Source of the DNA: Moraxella sp. FZFQ2102
GTDB taxonomy: Bacteria; Pseudomonadota; Gammaproteobacteria; Pseudomonadales; Moraxellaceae
Assembly (NCBI RefSeq): GCF_024137865.1
Contig: NZ_CP099960.1
Span: forward strand, 1,984,001 to 2,048,000
DNA: 64,000 nucleotides
Reading direction: 5' to 3'
Of the stretch, positions 52,301-60,184 are shown piece by piece. The translations under genes and the position numbers were made by a program. The notes beneath the pieces were generated by a model, which did no database searches, was not told the origin of the DNA, and saw only the letters and a program-made list of their open reading frames with translations. The first letter of the stretch is position 1. Each line of letters begins with the position of its first letter.

Positions 52301-53177
52301 AACGATCACTGGCGTTGCCAATGGTACCAAACCAACTGATGCAGTGAATGTACAACAGCTAAATGCCGCTAAGACTGAAGTCAAAGCTGGTAATAATGTC
52401 AATGTCACTTCAGAAACAGGCTCAGCAGGTCAAACGATCTACACGGTCAATGCTGAGAAGAGTACGGTAACAGCAGCTGATGGCTCACCAATCACTGTCA
52501 ATTCAACCACCAACGCAACGACTGGTGTAACTAACTATGAGTTGGATGTGGCGGTTGATGGCGACACCATCACCATCAAAGACGGTAAGCTGGTCTCTGT
52601 GGCAGGTGAAGCGAACAAGGTTCGTGAGACCGTCGTCGCAGGTAGCACCAATGTTGTCGTCAAAGATGACAAGACCAACGCCACAGGCGGTAAAGAGTTT
52701 ACTGTTGATCTTGCCAAAGATATTACGGTTAATTCTGTCACTGCGAACACCGTGAATGTCGGTCCTGTCACCATGACGGGTGGCACTGCCGAAGATGGCG
52801 TGAATGAGCTAAGCGTAGGCACCGAAACTTCACCAAGCCGCATCACCAATGTCGCACCAGGTGTCAAAGGTACAGATGCGGTGAATGTGAATCAGCTACA
52901 AGGTGCTGTGACCAACATCAACAACCGCATTAACGATCTTGAAGATGATCTAGATGCTGGCATGGCTGGTGCCCGTGCGATTGCTGCATTGCCACAAGTC
53001 CATCGTCCAGGCTCATCAATGCTAGCTGTGGGTCTAGGCTCATATGGGGACAAAGGCGCAGTTGCCGTTGGCTTCAGTAGCCTTAGTGACAACGGTCGCT
53101 TGACATTCAAGGCAAATGTTGATGCCAATACCGAAAACAAATTCGGTGCTGGTGTCGGTATGGGCTGGGAATGGTAA
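43362..53177 (+). CDS. giant trimeric autotransporter adhesin (YadA/Hia/AtaA type)
   Basis: 3271 residues. Begins with an extended signal peptide (MNKVYKVIWNHATQTWVAVS, basic linker, hydrophobic core, cut near residue 62). YadA-like head repeats (SVAIGNSAKT, ATAIGESAEA and similar) occupy about residues 85-390 and again 480-850, each closed by a neck (STDAINGSQLYAV) near 415-440 and 936-967. The stalk from about 970 to 3180 has nine further neck-like segments of the form DAVNLxQLNA separated by FNNxTTNNFTV-type beta units. The last ~80 residues are the YadA anchor, ending GAGVGMGWEW. It should form a surface trimer that adheres to surfaces or host cells. The stalk contains an exact duplication, and the gene lies 1 kb upstream of tpgA. 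Confidence 0.95.
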   Translation: MNKVYKVIWNHATQTWVAVSEIAQAKGKTSSKTDKRAKLSKAAAVVSLAVAGSALIGGQAQAAVVDYTLQPGKIENRWDYKPVALGVGSEALGNSSVAIGNSAKTRKLSELADSRAASENRLIVTDWRSLALKNDQGQPIDSDQTTSSVFGGRAATYGQQATAIGESAEAVIFSTATGQNAKAMGFASVATGQDSQALDRWSVAVGVRANARGEYSSSLGGLANATKWGSTALGTYTVANGDEGTAVGYHADVTGRDGTASGAQSLAAEKATATGAQAKAEGNRATASGFQANASGANAVAAGVNSSASGESAVAVGRNTTATKAGATAVGNEADATGDFATAVGHESNASGNNALALGRGTIADQANSVALGSNSKTAPAIKTESTTLGSFTYDFDGNNVASTVSVGNDDVKRTITNVAAGRVNETSTDAINGSQLYAVASTLGYEIENIYFHANTNTSQGAGDSVTNKGKITDKAGATGAFSVTGGVNAKAVNDKTVAMGYNAHAGLQVVKDGELLTQGHTAVAIGNDSRADSTGSIAIGNNAKAEGIFEPAHRPASHSIAIGDNAAARGMESVSIGGFSQAGIETNVDAAYSVAVGHNAKVLSANGVAVGHGANVSNAHSVAIGKNANTTGSEAVALGVETKALSAHDTALGRLAVASGGSSTVVGNRANGTALGSQAFGTLSNAVARSALAVGHAARSEGLYATAVGRRANATAESAIAIGENVLTTGQNAIAIGASSKTKDKENRDLTINDRTQATGTNAIAIGYLSKATATNSIAIGTGHVVEAENAGAFGDPSYLNADADGSYAIGNNNTITTENTFVLGSGINRIGTGANGAGTVANSVYLGYESEVTGGRGSVDQYGRGTLETLDKDQGREWGNVGDLSQTTAGATGRVNTAKINGVTYGSYVMYGPTEFAGAEAKGAVTVGAGGMERRIQNVAAGEISKTSTDAINGSQLYAVADQASKPIRFTANSNKDTANTTMSYIGENGLERILGDTINIQGATTSKGLSRNTDAATDSTYSARNVQTVVDNQGIQIQIATNPIFDSVQFGSNTGPKITNDGSNIKVGKADGSATRITNVANGTEPNDAVNLSQLNATRVSVVAGNNTYVTEKPSADGKTYKIDAEKTVVTTGTGLTVSTSGGDSANNVTTYNVALDKATQDQIAKEETVSTGTPDLVTVTTNATKNATGGNDFVVNVTKGTFNNPTSTGELAEGNTGVATVKDVVDAVNKGFLTTKVNGTQVEQVGFGDDINFVDGKGTTARISGQDITYDVNLVSSDNSISITDGTNGAKDLTVNTGTSTVGGDGKAITTDADEVANLGDVVNTINNVSWSVNSVAAGGENTYKVTDTSKISAGDKLNINAGKNIAISGEGDTLNIATSDNVTFNNVTTNNFTVNQGGTVNMGGNTVTNVANGTNATDAVNLQQLNATKVAVLAGDNTAVTSAPNATTGGTDYTVHADKTVVSPATGSNITVTPTTTTNANGTETTTYSLDLDQATKDQIAKEETVSTGTPALVTVTTNATKNSTGGNDFVVNVTKGTFNGATTEGALNTAGTTDGVATVGDVIAAVNAIGFNVTSGGNKAAGDDASSTLINPGEEITYSAGKNLTVKRVGNEFTYATADDVTFNNITTNNFTVNPGGTVNMGGNTITNVANGTNPNDAVNLSQLNASTAANAWKITGNNDDAAATTVGNQTVSFNNGAATTAVVDGTNVTYNVNADGKTTQITYTTATGATVYQVTDPVTGVVTYNTQQDGKGQTVDAQYVTGSQITAIVPTFNSTVFNSTVNSTTGAPEINIITGGTEATTSGTAKVSSGSNATDVATIGDLVETINNIGFNVTSGGNKAAGDDASSTLINPGEEITYSAGKNLTVKREGNNFTYATADDVTFNNVTTSNLTATGNTTVSNFTVTPNSVVNMGGNTITNVAPGTNGTDAVNLNQLNATKVTVLEGKNTNVTSAVNQTTGGTDYTINAVDTSASASVDDASSKYLTVAANGTTEVGNATVTDYKVGLSAEAINKLDNAIIAVEDTATVNMTVTDGTLKADVITNNGAGTTVNTTAGGVSFDIKTDGTTVKVGDNNALTVVTGGTEAATNGTAKVSSGSNATDVATIGDLVETINNIGFNVTSGGNKAAGDDASSTLINPGEEITYSAGKNLTVKRVGNEFTYATADDVTFNNITTNNFTVNPGGTVNMGGNTITNVANGTNPNDAVNLSQLNASTAANAWKITGNNDDAAATTVGNQTVSFNNGAATTAVVDGTNVTYNVNADGKTTQITYTTATGATVYQVTDPVTGVVTYNTQQDGKGQTVDAQYVTGSQITAIVPTFNSTVFNSTVNSTTGAPEINIITGGTEAATNGTAKVSSGSNATDVATIGDLVDTINSVGWFTNSTNAGGNTTGTAADTKITAGKAVNFEAGTNLKVEQKVVDGNVTYTYSTADDVTFNNITASNLTVGPVTITNDGIDAGNTTITNVAPGTNGTDAVNLDQLNASTAANAWKITGNNDAATATTVGNQTVSFNNGTGTTAVVDGTNVTYNINTDGTTVKVGTDGNLTVVTGGLTNNNNGTVSVPTGETGSSLVNQTTVANAINNSGWQTTLTNGTVETINPGDKVNYVNGTTTIANVAKDGSGTVNVSYEVNTTAISQPIKANTDGKAELIPVDGKTDANKLVTAVDVINTINQSGWKLAADGTAGTELINPSETVTFKAGTNLEVVRDGANITYKTADNVSFNNITTNNFTVNPGGTVNMGGNTVTNVATGTNGTDAVNLDQLNSSVAAAKTEVTSKDKTVTVNTTTGTEGQTIYDLSVKTDGTTIKSNATTGALEVVTGNTTVNSNGTIGIASGSNATDIATIGDITKTINQGYWTTKVNGTEVDQVSFGDAVNYVNGNGTVARANGTNITFDVKTDGSTIIVDGNGSLAVNTSNLPKTVLANGTNTVVTGAGSAADPYKVNVAGDLTNITSISNGNTTIALGDKVVNVGGSTITGVANGTKPTDAVNVQQLNAAKTEVKAGNNVNVTSETGSAGQTIYTVNAEKSTVTAADGSPITVNSTTNATTGVTNYELDVAVDGDTITIKDGKLVSVAGEANKVRETVVAGSTNVVVKDDKTNATGGKEFTVDLAKDITVNSVTANTVNVGPVTMTGGTAEDGVNELSVGTETSPSRITNVAPGVKGTDAVNVNQLQGAVTNINNRINDLEDDLDAGMAGARAIAALPQVHRPGSSMLAVGLGSYGDKGAVAVGFSSLSDNGRLTFKANVDANTENKFGAGVGMGWEW
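48099..48769 (+). repeat. long internal duplication, copy 1
   Basis: About 671 bp encoding one stalk module of the autotransporter. By eye it is identical, base for base, to 49740-50410, with a constant offset of 1641 bp. Confidence 0.9.
49740..50410 (+). repeat. long internal duplication, copy 2
   Basis: Second copy of the 48099-48769 block, in the same frame and orientation. A shorter, slightly diverged relative of its first ~100 bp also begins near 48890. Confidence 0.9.
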
Positions 53178-53203
53178 TTGCTGACTGATTAGCAAACACC
53201 AAC

Positions 53204-53240
53204 AAAAACAGCGTTCACAGTGTGGGCGCTGTTTTTATTT
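53204..53240 (+). terminator. rho-independent terminator of the autotransporter gene
   Basis: Ten-bp perfect stem (53204-53213 with 53227-53236), 13-nt loop and a terminal T run, 26 bp after the stop. A second hairpin at 53281-53322 follows. Confidence 0.88.
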
Positions 53241-53299
53241 ATGCAATCTACTAATAGATTGATTAATTAATCATTATAGAAAAACTGCTCAAGCAACAA

Positions 53300-54076
53300 G
53301 TGTTTTGCATGAGCAGTATTTTGGATTTATACTACTTTGATAAAGCAGGTAATCAGGTCGCTACTGCTCAAAATGTCGCCGATGCGATCAATAAATCAGG
53401 CTTCACACTAACCGCAGAAGGTGCAAATGGTTCAGTTGTAAACCCAGGTGAAACTGTAGATATGAACAATACTGATGGCAACATCAATATCACCAAATCT
53501 GCAGATAACAACGATGTTGTCAATAATATGGCGCCAGATGTGAAGATTGAAAAATCTGTCACAGCACCAACGGTTAATGCCAATACAGTAAATGTTCAAG
53601 GTACTGCAGGCAATACAGCACTAACCACAGTCGCAGGTGGTAACTATAACTCTGCAGGTCAAAAAATCGATGATACAGCTGTACCAGCTCTAAGCGTCGG
53701 TGGTAACCAAATCACCAATGTCGCCAATGGTGCGATCAGTCCATCATCTACAGATGTGATCAATGGTAGCCAGCTATATGCATTGCAAGATGTGTTCAAT
53801 CAGTAGATCGGTGGTGTCAATAACCGTATCGACGACCTAGAAGATGAGAGCCGTGCAGGCATCGCAGGTTCTGCTGCGATGATCAACATCCCACAAGTTA
53901 CCCGTCCAGGTGCGAACTTGCTAGGTGTAGGTCTAGGTCATCACAAAGGTGAAAGTGCAGTTGCTGTTGGCTTCTCAAGTGCAAGCGACAACGAACGCTT
54001 GATCTTCAAGATGTCAGGTAGCGCCAACACCCAAGGTGACTTCACCATCGGTACTGGTATGGGCTGGCAGTGGTAA
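53300..54076 (+). pseudogene. remnant of a second trimeric autotransporter (stalk end and anchor)
   Basis: One reading frame, broken by an in-frame TAG at 53804-53806, encodes a stalk module (NQVATAQNVADAINKSGF), a neck (STDVINGSQLYAL) and, after the stop, a coiled coil (NNRIDDLEDE) and a complete YadA anchor ending TGMGWQW. Signal peptide, head and most of the stalk are missing. The apparent start is a GTG inside a hairpin just after the upstream terminator. The stop probably arose from CAG (FNQ-stop-IGG). The anchor is clearly diverged from that of the large gene. It ends 79 bp before tpgA, so it may be the tail of an older autotransporter once paired with tpgA. Confidence 0.85.
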
Positions 54077-54093
54077 TCTACCACCAAACCCAC

Positions 54094-54126
54094 AAAACCT
54101 CCCCATCACACGATGGGGTGGTTTTT
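54094..54126 (+). terminator. rho-independent terminator after the remnant anchor gene
   Basis: Stem 54094-54107 with 54112-54125 (one T-T mismatch), 4-nt loop and terminal T run. It isolates tpgA from upstream transcription. Confidence 0.85.
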
Positions 54127-54155
54127 CCTAATTTACTTATCATAAGGACTTAACC

Positions 54156-55061
54156 ATGAAAACCATCTACAAAGCCCTAGCAGTATCAGCCCTAGCTGCT
54201 GCCATGACTGCTTGTGGTACTACTCCAACCAAAGTCACCGCTGAAGGTACAACTGATAACCCAGTATGGCCTCGTTGGGACTCTGTCACCTTTGACAAAA
54301 ACCGTGGTACTTTCCCAAATCTTGCTAGCCTAAAAGAAGTCAAAGCTGGCATGACCAAAGACCAACTATACCAACTACTTGGCCGTCCACACTATGATGA
54401 AGTATGGCGTCCACGCGAGTGGAACTACCTATTCCACTTCCATACCCCAGGTGTGGGTACCGATGATGTGACCACTTGCCAATTCAAAGTCTTATTTGAT
54501 AAAGACAAGTTCACCCGTACCTTCTACTGGAACCCAGTAGATCCTGTGGATGGTGCTTGCCCACCAGCACAACCAGCGCCAGAAGTCATTGTAAAAGAAG
54601 TGCCTGCACCAGTTGCACCAGCACCAAAAGCACCAAGCCTACAACGCTACACGCTAAATGCTGACGCTCTGTTTGCCTTTGACAAGCACACTCTAAACGA
54701 TATGCTACCAGCAGGTCGTCGTGACCTAGATGAGCTAGCAGCTCGTCTGAAGACTTTCGACCAACTAAATGGTCTGGTCGTTACTGGTCATACTGACCTA
54801 CTAGGTACTGATGCGTACAACCAACGCCTATCACAAAACCGTGCTAAGACTGTCGTTAACTACCTAGTCAGCCAAGGCATCCCAGCGAACCTAATCCGTT
54901 CATACGGTGCTGGTGAAACTGAACAAATCAAAGCCTGTGATATGAAACTACCACGCCCACAACTGATCGACTGCCTACAGCCTAACCGCCGTGTAACCGT
55001 TGATGTCGATGGCTCAGGTATCCTAAATCCAGGCGAAACTGCACCAGTGATTCGCAAATAA
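54156..55061 (+). CDS. tpgA: TpgA-like lipoprotein (SmpA/OmlA plus OmpA C-terminal domain)
   Basis: 301 residues. Lipoprotein signal ends AMTACG (Cys20). Residues about 60-130 are a BamE/SmpA-like domain (KAGMTKDQLYQLLGRPHYDEV), followed by a Pro/Ala/Lys linker and an OmpA C-terminal peptidoglycan-binding domain (VVTGHTDLLGTDAYNQRLSQ, then NRRVTVDVDG). This two-domain layout beside a trimeric autotransporter is that of Acinetobacter TpgA, which assists anchoring and surface display of AtaA. AAGGA precedes the ATG. Leucine is almost always CTA, suggesting high expression. It follows the remnant anchor gene, not the intact autotransporter directly. Confidence 0.88.
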   Translation: MKTIYKALAVSALAAAMTACGTTPTKVTAEGTTDNPVWPRWDSVTFDKNRGTFPNLASLKEVKAGMTKDQLYQLLGRPHYDEVWRPREWNYLFHFHTPGVGTDDVTTCQFKVLFDKDKFTRTFYWNPVDPVDGACPPAQPAPEVIVKEVPAPVAPAPKAPSLQRYTLNADALFAFDKHTLNDMLPAGRRDLDELAARLKTFDQLNGLVVTGHTDLLGTDAYNQRLSQNRAKTVVNYLVSQGIPANLIRSYGAGETEQIKACDMKLPRPQLIDCLQPNRRVTVDVDGSGILNPGETAPVIRK

Positions 55062-55100
55062 TCACCAAGCAAACACACAAATGACTACATTTGTGATGTG

Positions 55101-55110
55101 AAAACACCGC
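55101..55110. terminator. left half of an IS-split terminator
   Basis: aaaacaccgc here is the exact reverse complement of gcggtgtttt at 56615-56624. Removing the IS element and one CTT copy restores a hairpin with a ~10-nt loop and T run between tpgA and the convergent lysR. Confidence 0.75.
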
Positions 55111-55167
55111 TACTTTGAACCGACCCCCAAATCTTAGACAAAGTTAAGATTAAGGACTAGGTTTAAA

Positions 55168-56043
55168 TTAAGTGGTTTGGTCAAGGACTAAGCGCCTGTA
55201 TTTTACAGGACTTAGTCCTTTTAGTTTACTCTTTATTCTATCATGATTGTAGTAATGGATGTACTCATCAATCGCTTGTTTAAGCTCATCAATGGAGGTA
55301 AATCTTCTTTGATGTTTGTCATGAAAGAAGATTTCTTCTTTTAATGTGCCAAAGAAGCTTTCTATCACCGCATTATCCAAGCAATTACCCTTTCTTGACA
55401 TACTTTGAATGATGTTGTTGTCTTTTAAGGTTTGTTGATAATTTTGCATTTGGTAGTGCCAGCCTTGATCTGAATGCAATATTGGTGCTTCATCTGCTTT
55501 AAGCTTGCCCAAAGCATCTTTTAACATCTCATCGACCAATTGATAAATGGGTTTGTCTTTCATGCAATAGCTAACAATTTCTCCATTAAACAAATCCATG
55601 ATGGGAGACAAGTAAAGCTTTTTGACATTACCTTGTTTATCCAACACTTTAAACTCAGTGACATCAGTCGCCCATTTTTGGTTGGGTCGATCTGCTTTAA
55701 AATCACGCTTGAGTACATTATCAGCGATTTTACCCACCTTACCCTGATAAGCACTAAATCTGCGTTTAGAGCGAATCCGTGCTTTCAGTCCCATTTGGCT
55801 CATCAGTCGCCACACTTTTTTATGATTGATGACAAAGCCTAACTGTTTTAAGGCAAGGGTGATTCTGCGATACCCATACCTGCCTTGATGGGTGTGATAT
55901 ATCTTTTTGATTGCATCTTTGATGTCTTGATGTTTATCCTTTTGCTTGAATTGCTTTAAGTGATAATAAAAGGTTGCTTTGGCAACACCAAGATAAGTCA
56001 GTAATTGTTTTAATGGATAAATCTGCCTTAGCTCGTCAATCAC
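55168..56043 (-). CDS. IS3-family transposase OrfB (DDE integrase domain)
   Basis: 291 residues of the rve integrase fold. The catalytic triad is visible: Asp in KWATDVTEF, Asp in LHSDQGWHYQ and Glu in DNAVIESFFGTLKEE, followed by the conserved HDRIKSKLKGLSPVKYR tail. An N-terminal HTH_21-like segment (YHTHQGRYGYRRITLALKQ) precedes it. The start overlaps the OrfA stop by four bases (ATGA), one base back in frame, as needed for a -1 fusion OrfAB or coupled initiation. Confidence 0.93.
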   Translation of the reverse strand: MIDELRQIYPLKQLLTYLGVAKATFYYHLKQFKQKDKHQDIKDAIKKIYHTHQGRYGYRRITLALKQLGFVINHKKVWRLMSQMGLKARIRSKRRFSAYQGKVGKIADNVLKRDFKADRPNQKWATDVTEFKVLDKQGNVKKLYLSPIMDLFNGEIVSYCMKDKPIYQLVDEMLKDALGKLKADEAPILHSDQGWHYQMQNYQQTLKDNNIIQSMSRKGNCLDNAVIESFFGTLKEEIFFHDKHQRRFTSIDELKQAIDEYIHYYNHDRIKSKLKGLSPVKYRRLVLDQTT

Positions 56044-56564
56044 TGTGATTTTATTGATGATGATTTGCTTTTTCTTTGCTGACGCTCCAAGGCTTCTAAC
56101 TTTTTTAAGATGTCATTCTCCATGCGTAAGTACTGCAGTTCAGCAATCAATTCAGCATGGGTCTTTTGTTCATCAAGTTTGGATGTTTGCTTTGCTTTGC
56201 TGGTTTTAGGCACAGATTTTCTACCTTTGGGTTTGGGAGTCAGTCCTATGATACCATGATTTTGATAGGCTTTTAACCATTGAAACAGCACACTTGGGTT
56301 GCTGATATTTAATTCAATCGCCAAAGTGCGTATGGATTTACCAGCAAGTAGTTGTAATACTGCAGTGTGTTTGAATTCTGGTGAATAACTAGCTTTGCTC
56401 TTTCTGATACGAATACCATCAACACCATGAGTTTGGTAGAGTCTCACCCAGTTTTGGACAATAGAGCGTTTAATACCAAAAGAGTTGGCTGTGTTGTGGT
56501 AACTATGTCCTGTTAAATAATGATCAATGACTTCAAGTTTAAAGTCAATTGTGTATTTGGTCAT
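56040..56564 (-). CDS. IS3-family OrfA (HTH DNA-binding protein)
   Basis: 174 residues with two helix-turn-helix units (HSYHNTANSFGIKRSIVQNW and SIRTLAIELNISNPSVLFQW), a basic linker and a C-terminal leucine-zipper-like coil (LQYLRMENDILKKLEALE), as in IS150 OrfA. An A-rich AGAAAAAGC stretch shortly before its stop could serve as a -1 slippery site, though it is not the classical A6G. Confidence 0.93.
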   Translation of the reverse strand: MTKYTIDFKLEVIDHYLTGHSYHNTANSFGIKRSIVQNWVRLYQTHGVDGIRIRKSKASYSPEFKHTAVLQLLAGKSIRTLAIELNISNPSVLFQWLKAYQNHGIIGLTPKPKGRKSVPKTSKAKQTSKLDEQKTHAELIAELQYLRMENDILKKLEALERQQRKSKSSSIKSQ

Positions 56565-56649
56565 AAAAACACCCCAAAGGTTGTCTAACTTTTGGGGTGC
56601 GGTTCACTTATGTGGCGGTGTTTTTTTGTTGTAAATACATCATGTAGTA

Positions 56650-57564
56650 TCAGTCACTTGATAAGCCACACTCAAGAATATGCTGACAGAAATACTCTGT
56701 CGCATGATCATCCTGTCGTGACAGTAGAACGATGGCGGTGATGATAATTGGCTTGCCATCATCATCGGTCAGGGGGATAAAGCCACTATCACCAGCAAAA
56801 TTTGCCAAGCTTTCAGGCACGAGTGCCACAAGCTCACTACAGCTGACCATGGCGATTTGGGCGACGGCTGATGTGGTTTCGGCATAGATTTTTGGCTCAA
56901 AGCCGACGGATTTACACGCACCGATGACTTCATCAAAGGATTTTGGACTGACAGAACGCTTATGCATTACAAAGCTTTCTTGTGCCAGTGTCGATAGCTT
57001 AAGTGTATCTGCCTTGGCGAGCGGATGGGATTTTGGTAGGACGGCACACAGTGTGTCATTTTTGATGGGGATGCTACGAATCCCGACAGCTTGATGACCA
57101 TCAAGCGGTGCGCGCACCAGTGCCACATCGATGTGACCATCAGCAAGTAGGGCGGTTGCCCCTGCGCTATTGATCTCTTGGACGATAATTTTGGTGTCGG
57201 GATAGCGTTTGCCAAATTCATCCATGAGCCGTGGGAGCATCTGTGTCATCGACTGGGTAATCGCACCGACACGGATGGTGTGATTGACGCCTTTTAGCAC
57301 GTCATCGATTTCTTGTTGTAGCGTCATCATCTGCTGCACGAACAGCTGTGCTTTGGGCAATATCCGCTGACCTGTACTGGTCAGCTGCACGCCTGATTTG
57401 GATCGGTGAAATAGCACAGTGCCAAGATTGCTCTCAAGCGTCTTGATATGCTCAGTCAATGGCGGCTGCGACATACCCAGTCGCTCAGCAGCACGACCGA
57501 TGCTGCCTTCTTGGGCGACGATGGTGAATAGGTATAGATGGCGAATGAGCCGAAAGTTAAACAT
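56650..57564 (-). CDS. LysR-type transcriptional regulator
   Basis: 304 residues. The N-terminal winged helix-turn-helix is clear (RHLYLFTIVAQEGSIGRAAE, then LGMSQPPLTEHIKTLE), and the effector-binding domain starts near residue 92 (IRVGAITQSMTQMLPRLM). It is divergent from a LysE-type exporter with about 100 bp between, so it probably regulates that gene and itself in response to an unknown ligand. Its terminator is the one split by the IS element. Confidence 0.93.
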   Translation of the reverse strand: MFNFRLIRHLYLFTIVAQEGSIGRAAERLGMSQPPLTEHIKTLESNLGTVLFHRSKSGVQLTSTGQRILPKAQLFVQQMMTLQQEIDDVLKGVNHTIRVGAITQSMTQMLPRLMDEFGKRYPDTKIIVQEINSAGATALLADGHIDVALVRAPLDGHQAVGIRSIPIKNDTLCAVLPKSHPLAKADTLKLSTLAQESFVMHKRSVSPKSFDEVIGACKSVGFEPKIYAETTSAVAQIAMVSCSELVALVPESLANFAGDSGFIPLTDDDGKPIIITAIVLLSRQDDHATEYFCQHILECGLSSD

Positions 57565-57663
57565 AGTTTTTGCCTATGGATGATAGCTTTTAAATATATT
57601 TTACCTATAAAAATAAAGCTTGTACACTACCTGCATCTTATTTATTTAGATGGGGAGTGACAG

Positions 57664-58350
57664 ATGTTTGGTATCACGGATTTGATGGCTTATGTATTGA
57701 CGGTGTCGGTGTTGATTGCTTTACCAGGGCCAAACTCGATGTTTTGTTTTGGCACGGCGTTGACACATGGTTTTGCCAAGGCGAGATTTGCCATCATGGG
57801 GACTTTTTTGGGCAATGGTACGCTGATTGTGGCATCGGCATTGGGTGCAGGGGCGCTACTTAGCCGTTATCCATTTTTATTCGGTGCGATCAAGATGGCA
57901 GGGGCGGTGTATTTGACTTATTTGGGCGCTCGTCTTTTGATAAACCTGCTAAAGTGCCAAAAGCCAAAGTCTCAGCATACAGGCCACACCAATCCTACGC
58001 CAAACCCAACCACTGATGCAGCCAAAGCGATACAGACACACACATCAGTACGCCCAATCACGCTATTTAAAAAATCGCTGCTCATCGCACTATTAAACCC
58101 CAAAGGCCTGGTGTTTTTCCCTGCGGTGATGATTCAGTTTGTGGCGACAGATACGACCAGCCCAATGATCATTTTGTTGGTGTTGGGTATGATTTTTCAA
58201 TGTTGTAGCTTGATGTTTTTACTGATTTTAACCAAATGTTCAGGCTTGATAGGTCAAAAGCTAAATCAGTTTGCTTGGCTCAATCGCCTAGGTCAAGCAG
58301 GTGCAGGGCTGATTTTCTTGGGATTTGCAGCAAGACTTGCGATGGCGTGA
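57664..58350 (+). CDS. LysE/RhtB-family amino-acid exporter
   Basis: 228 residues with six hydrophobic segments, the family signature LPGPNSMFCFGTALTHG near residue 20 and the second motif ALLNPKGLVFFPAVMIQF. The C-terminal GFAARLA resembles LeuE. A roughly 45-residue Thr/Pro/His-rich cytoplasmic loop separates the two halves and is longer than usual. GGGGAGTG lies just before the ATG. The substrate is probably an amino acid or related compound; the divergent LysR gene is the likely regulator. Confidence 0.9.
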   Translation: MFGITDLMAYVLTVSVLIALPGPNSMFCFGTALTHGFAKARFAIMGTFLGNGTLIVASALGAGALLSRYPFLFGAIKMAGAVYLTYLGARLLINLLKCQKPKSQHTGHTNPTPNPTTDAAKAIQTHTSVRPITLFKKSLLIALLNPKGLVFFPAVMIQFVATDTTSPMIILLVLGMIFQCCSLMFLLILTKCSGLIGQKLNQFAWLNRLGQAGAGLIFLGFAARLAMA

Positions 58351-58530
58351 TGGCTTAATAAATACATGGCAATGTCAAAATATTGGCTAATATTATTGAA
58401 TTTATCTGAACAAAAGTTTGGATTTGTATTATCATCATGTCGTCACTTGCGATCAATGGCTGATAATGAAGATTTCTTTGAAGCCAGTTGGGCATATACA
58501 CACACCATAAAAAAAGACAATTTAAACCAA

Positions 58531-58550
58531 GGGTGCACAGTGTGCATCCC
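58531..58550. repeat. GC palindrome gggtgcaca...tgtgcatccc
   Basis: Near-perfect inverted repeat (one extra T) in the gap 58351-58643, in style like the palindromes at 33945 and 34026. I see no gene in this gap. Confidence 0.35.
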
Positions 58551-58584
58551 ACACACTTAATCCGCCAAACACCTACAGATGTTC

Positions 58585-58628
58585 AAAAAAATAAGCATAC
58601 CGACACTCATCGATATGCTTATTTTTTG
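58585..58628. terminator. bidirectional rho-independent terminator
   Basis: Stem ataagcata (58591-58599) with tatgcttat (58614-58622), extended by A/T pairs and flanked by A and T runs. Lies between the exporter gene and the convergent gltD. Confidence 0.85.
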
Positions 58629-58643
58629 GCTTGTCAGATTATC

Positions 58644-60065
<1,422 letters not shown>

Positions 60066-60184
60066 TTAGTTATCTCCTTTGGCGCTGATTGAGTCGTATT
60101 TTGAAATTGTCCATGATGTCAAAATGCTTTCACACCAACAATCAACACCCAAAATTCATATCAAAAATTAGTAAAAACAGTCAA

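Larger units (their letters stand above)
55116..56606 (-). mobile_element. complete IS3-family (IS150-group) insertion sequence
   Basis: 1491 bp. Imperfect 25-bp terminal inverted repeats (55116-55140 and 56582-56606, both beginning TGAACCG and ending TTAGACA) bound two overlapping transposase frames on the minus strand. The target duplication is CTT (55113-55115 and 56607-56609), a usual length for this group. Both frames and the catalytic residues are intact, so the copy may be active. Confidence 0.93.

Noticed and set aside
47405..52867. Several antisense open frames of 100-140 codons inside the autotransporter gene
   Set aside because: They arise because the Thr/Asn/Val-rich repeats avoid stops on the opposite strand; the two copies at 48372 and 50013 are identical only because the sense strand is duplicated. 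No ribosome sites or families.
44000..53177. Repeats in the autotransporter considered as a CRISPR array or tandem satellite
   Set aside because: The repeats are in frame, of unequal length, and encode head and neck modules; there are no uniform spacers.
53804..53806. TAG in the second autotransporter fragment read as a recoded amino acid
   Set aside because: No sign of pyrrolysine or suppressor machinery, and the fragment also lacks a signal peptide and head, so decay is simpler.
58366..58560. 64-codon ORF between the LysE-type exporter and gltD
   Set aside because: No ribosome site, runs through a palindrome, and its composition is not protein-like.
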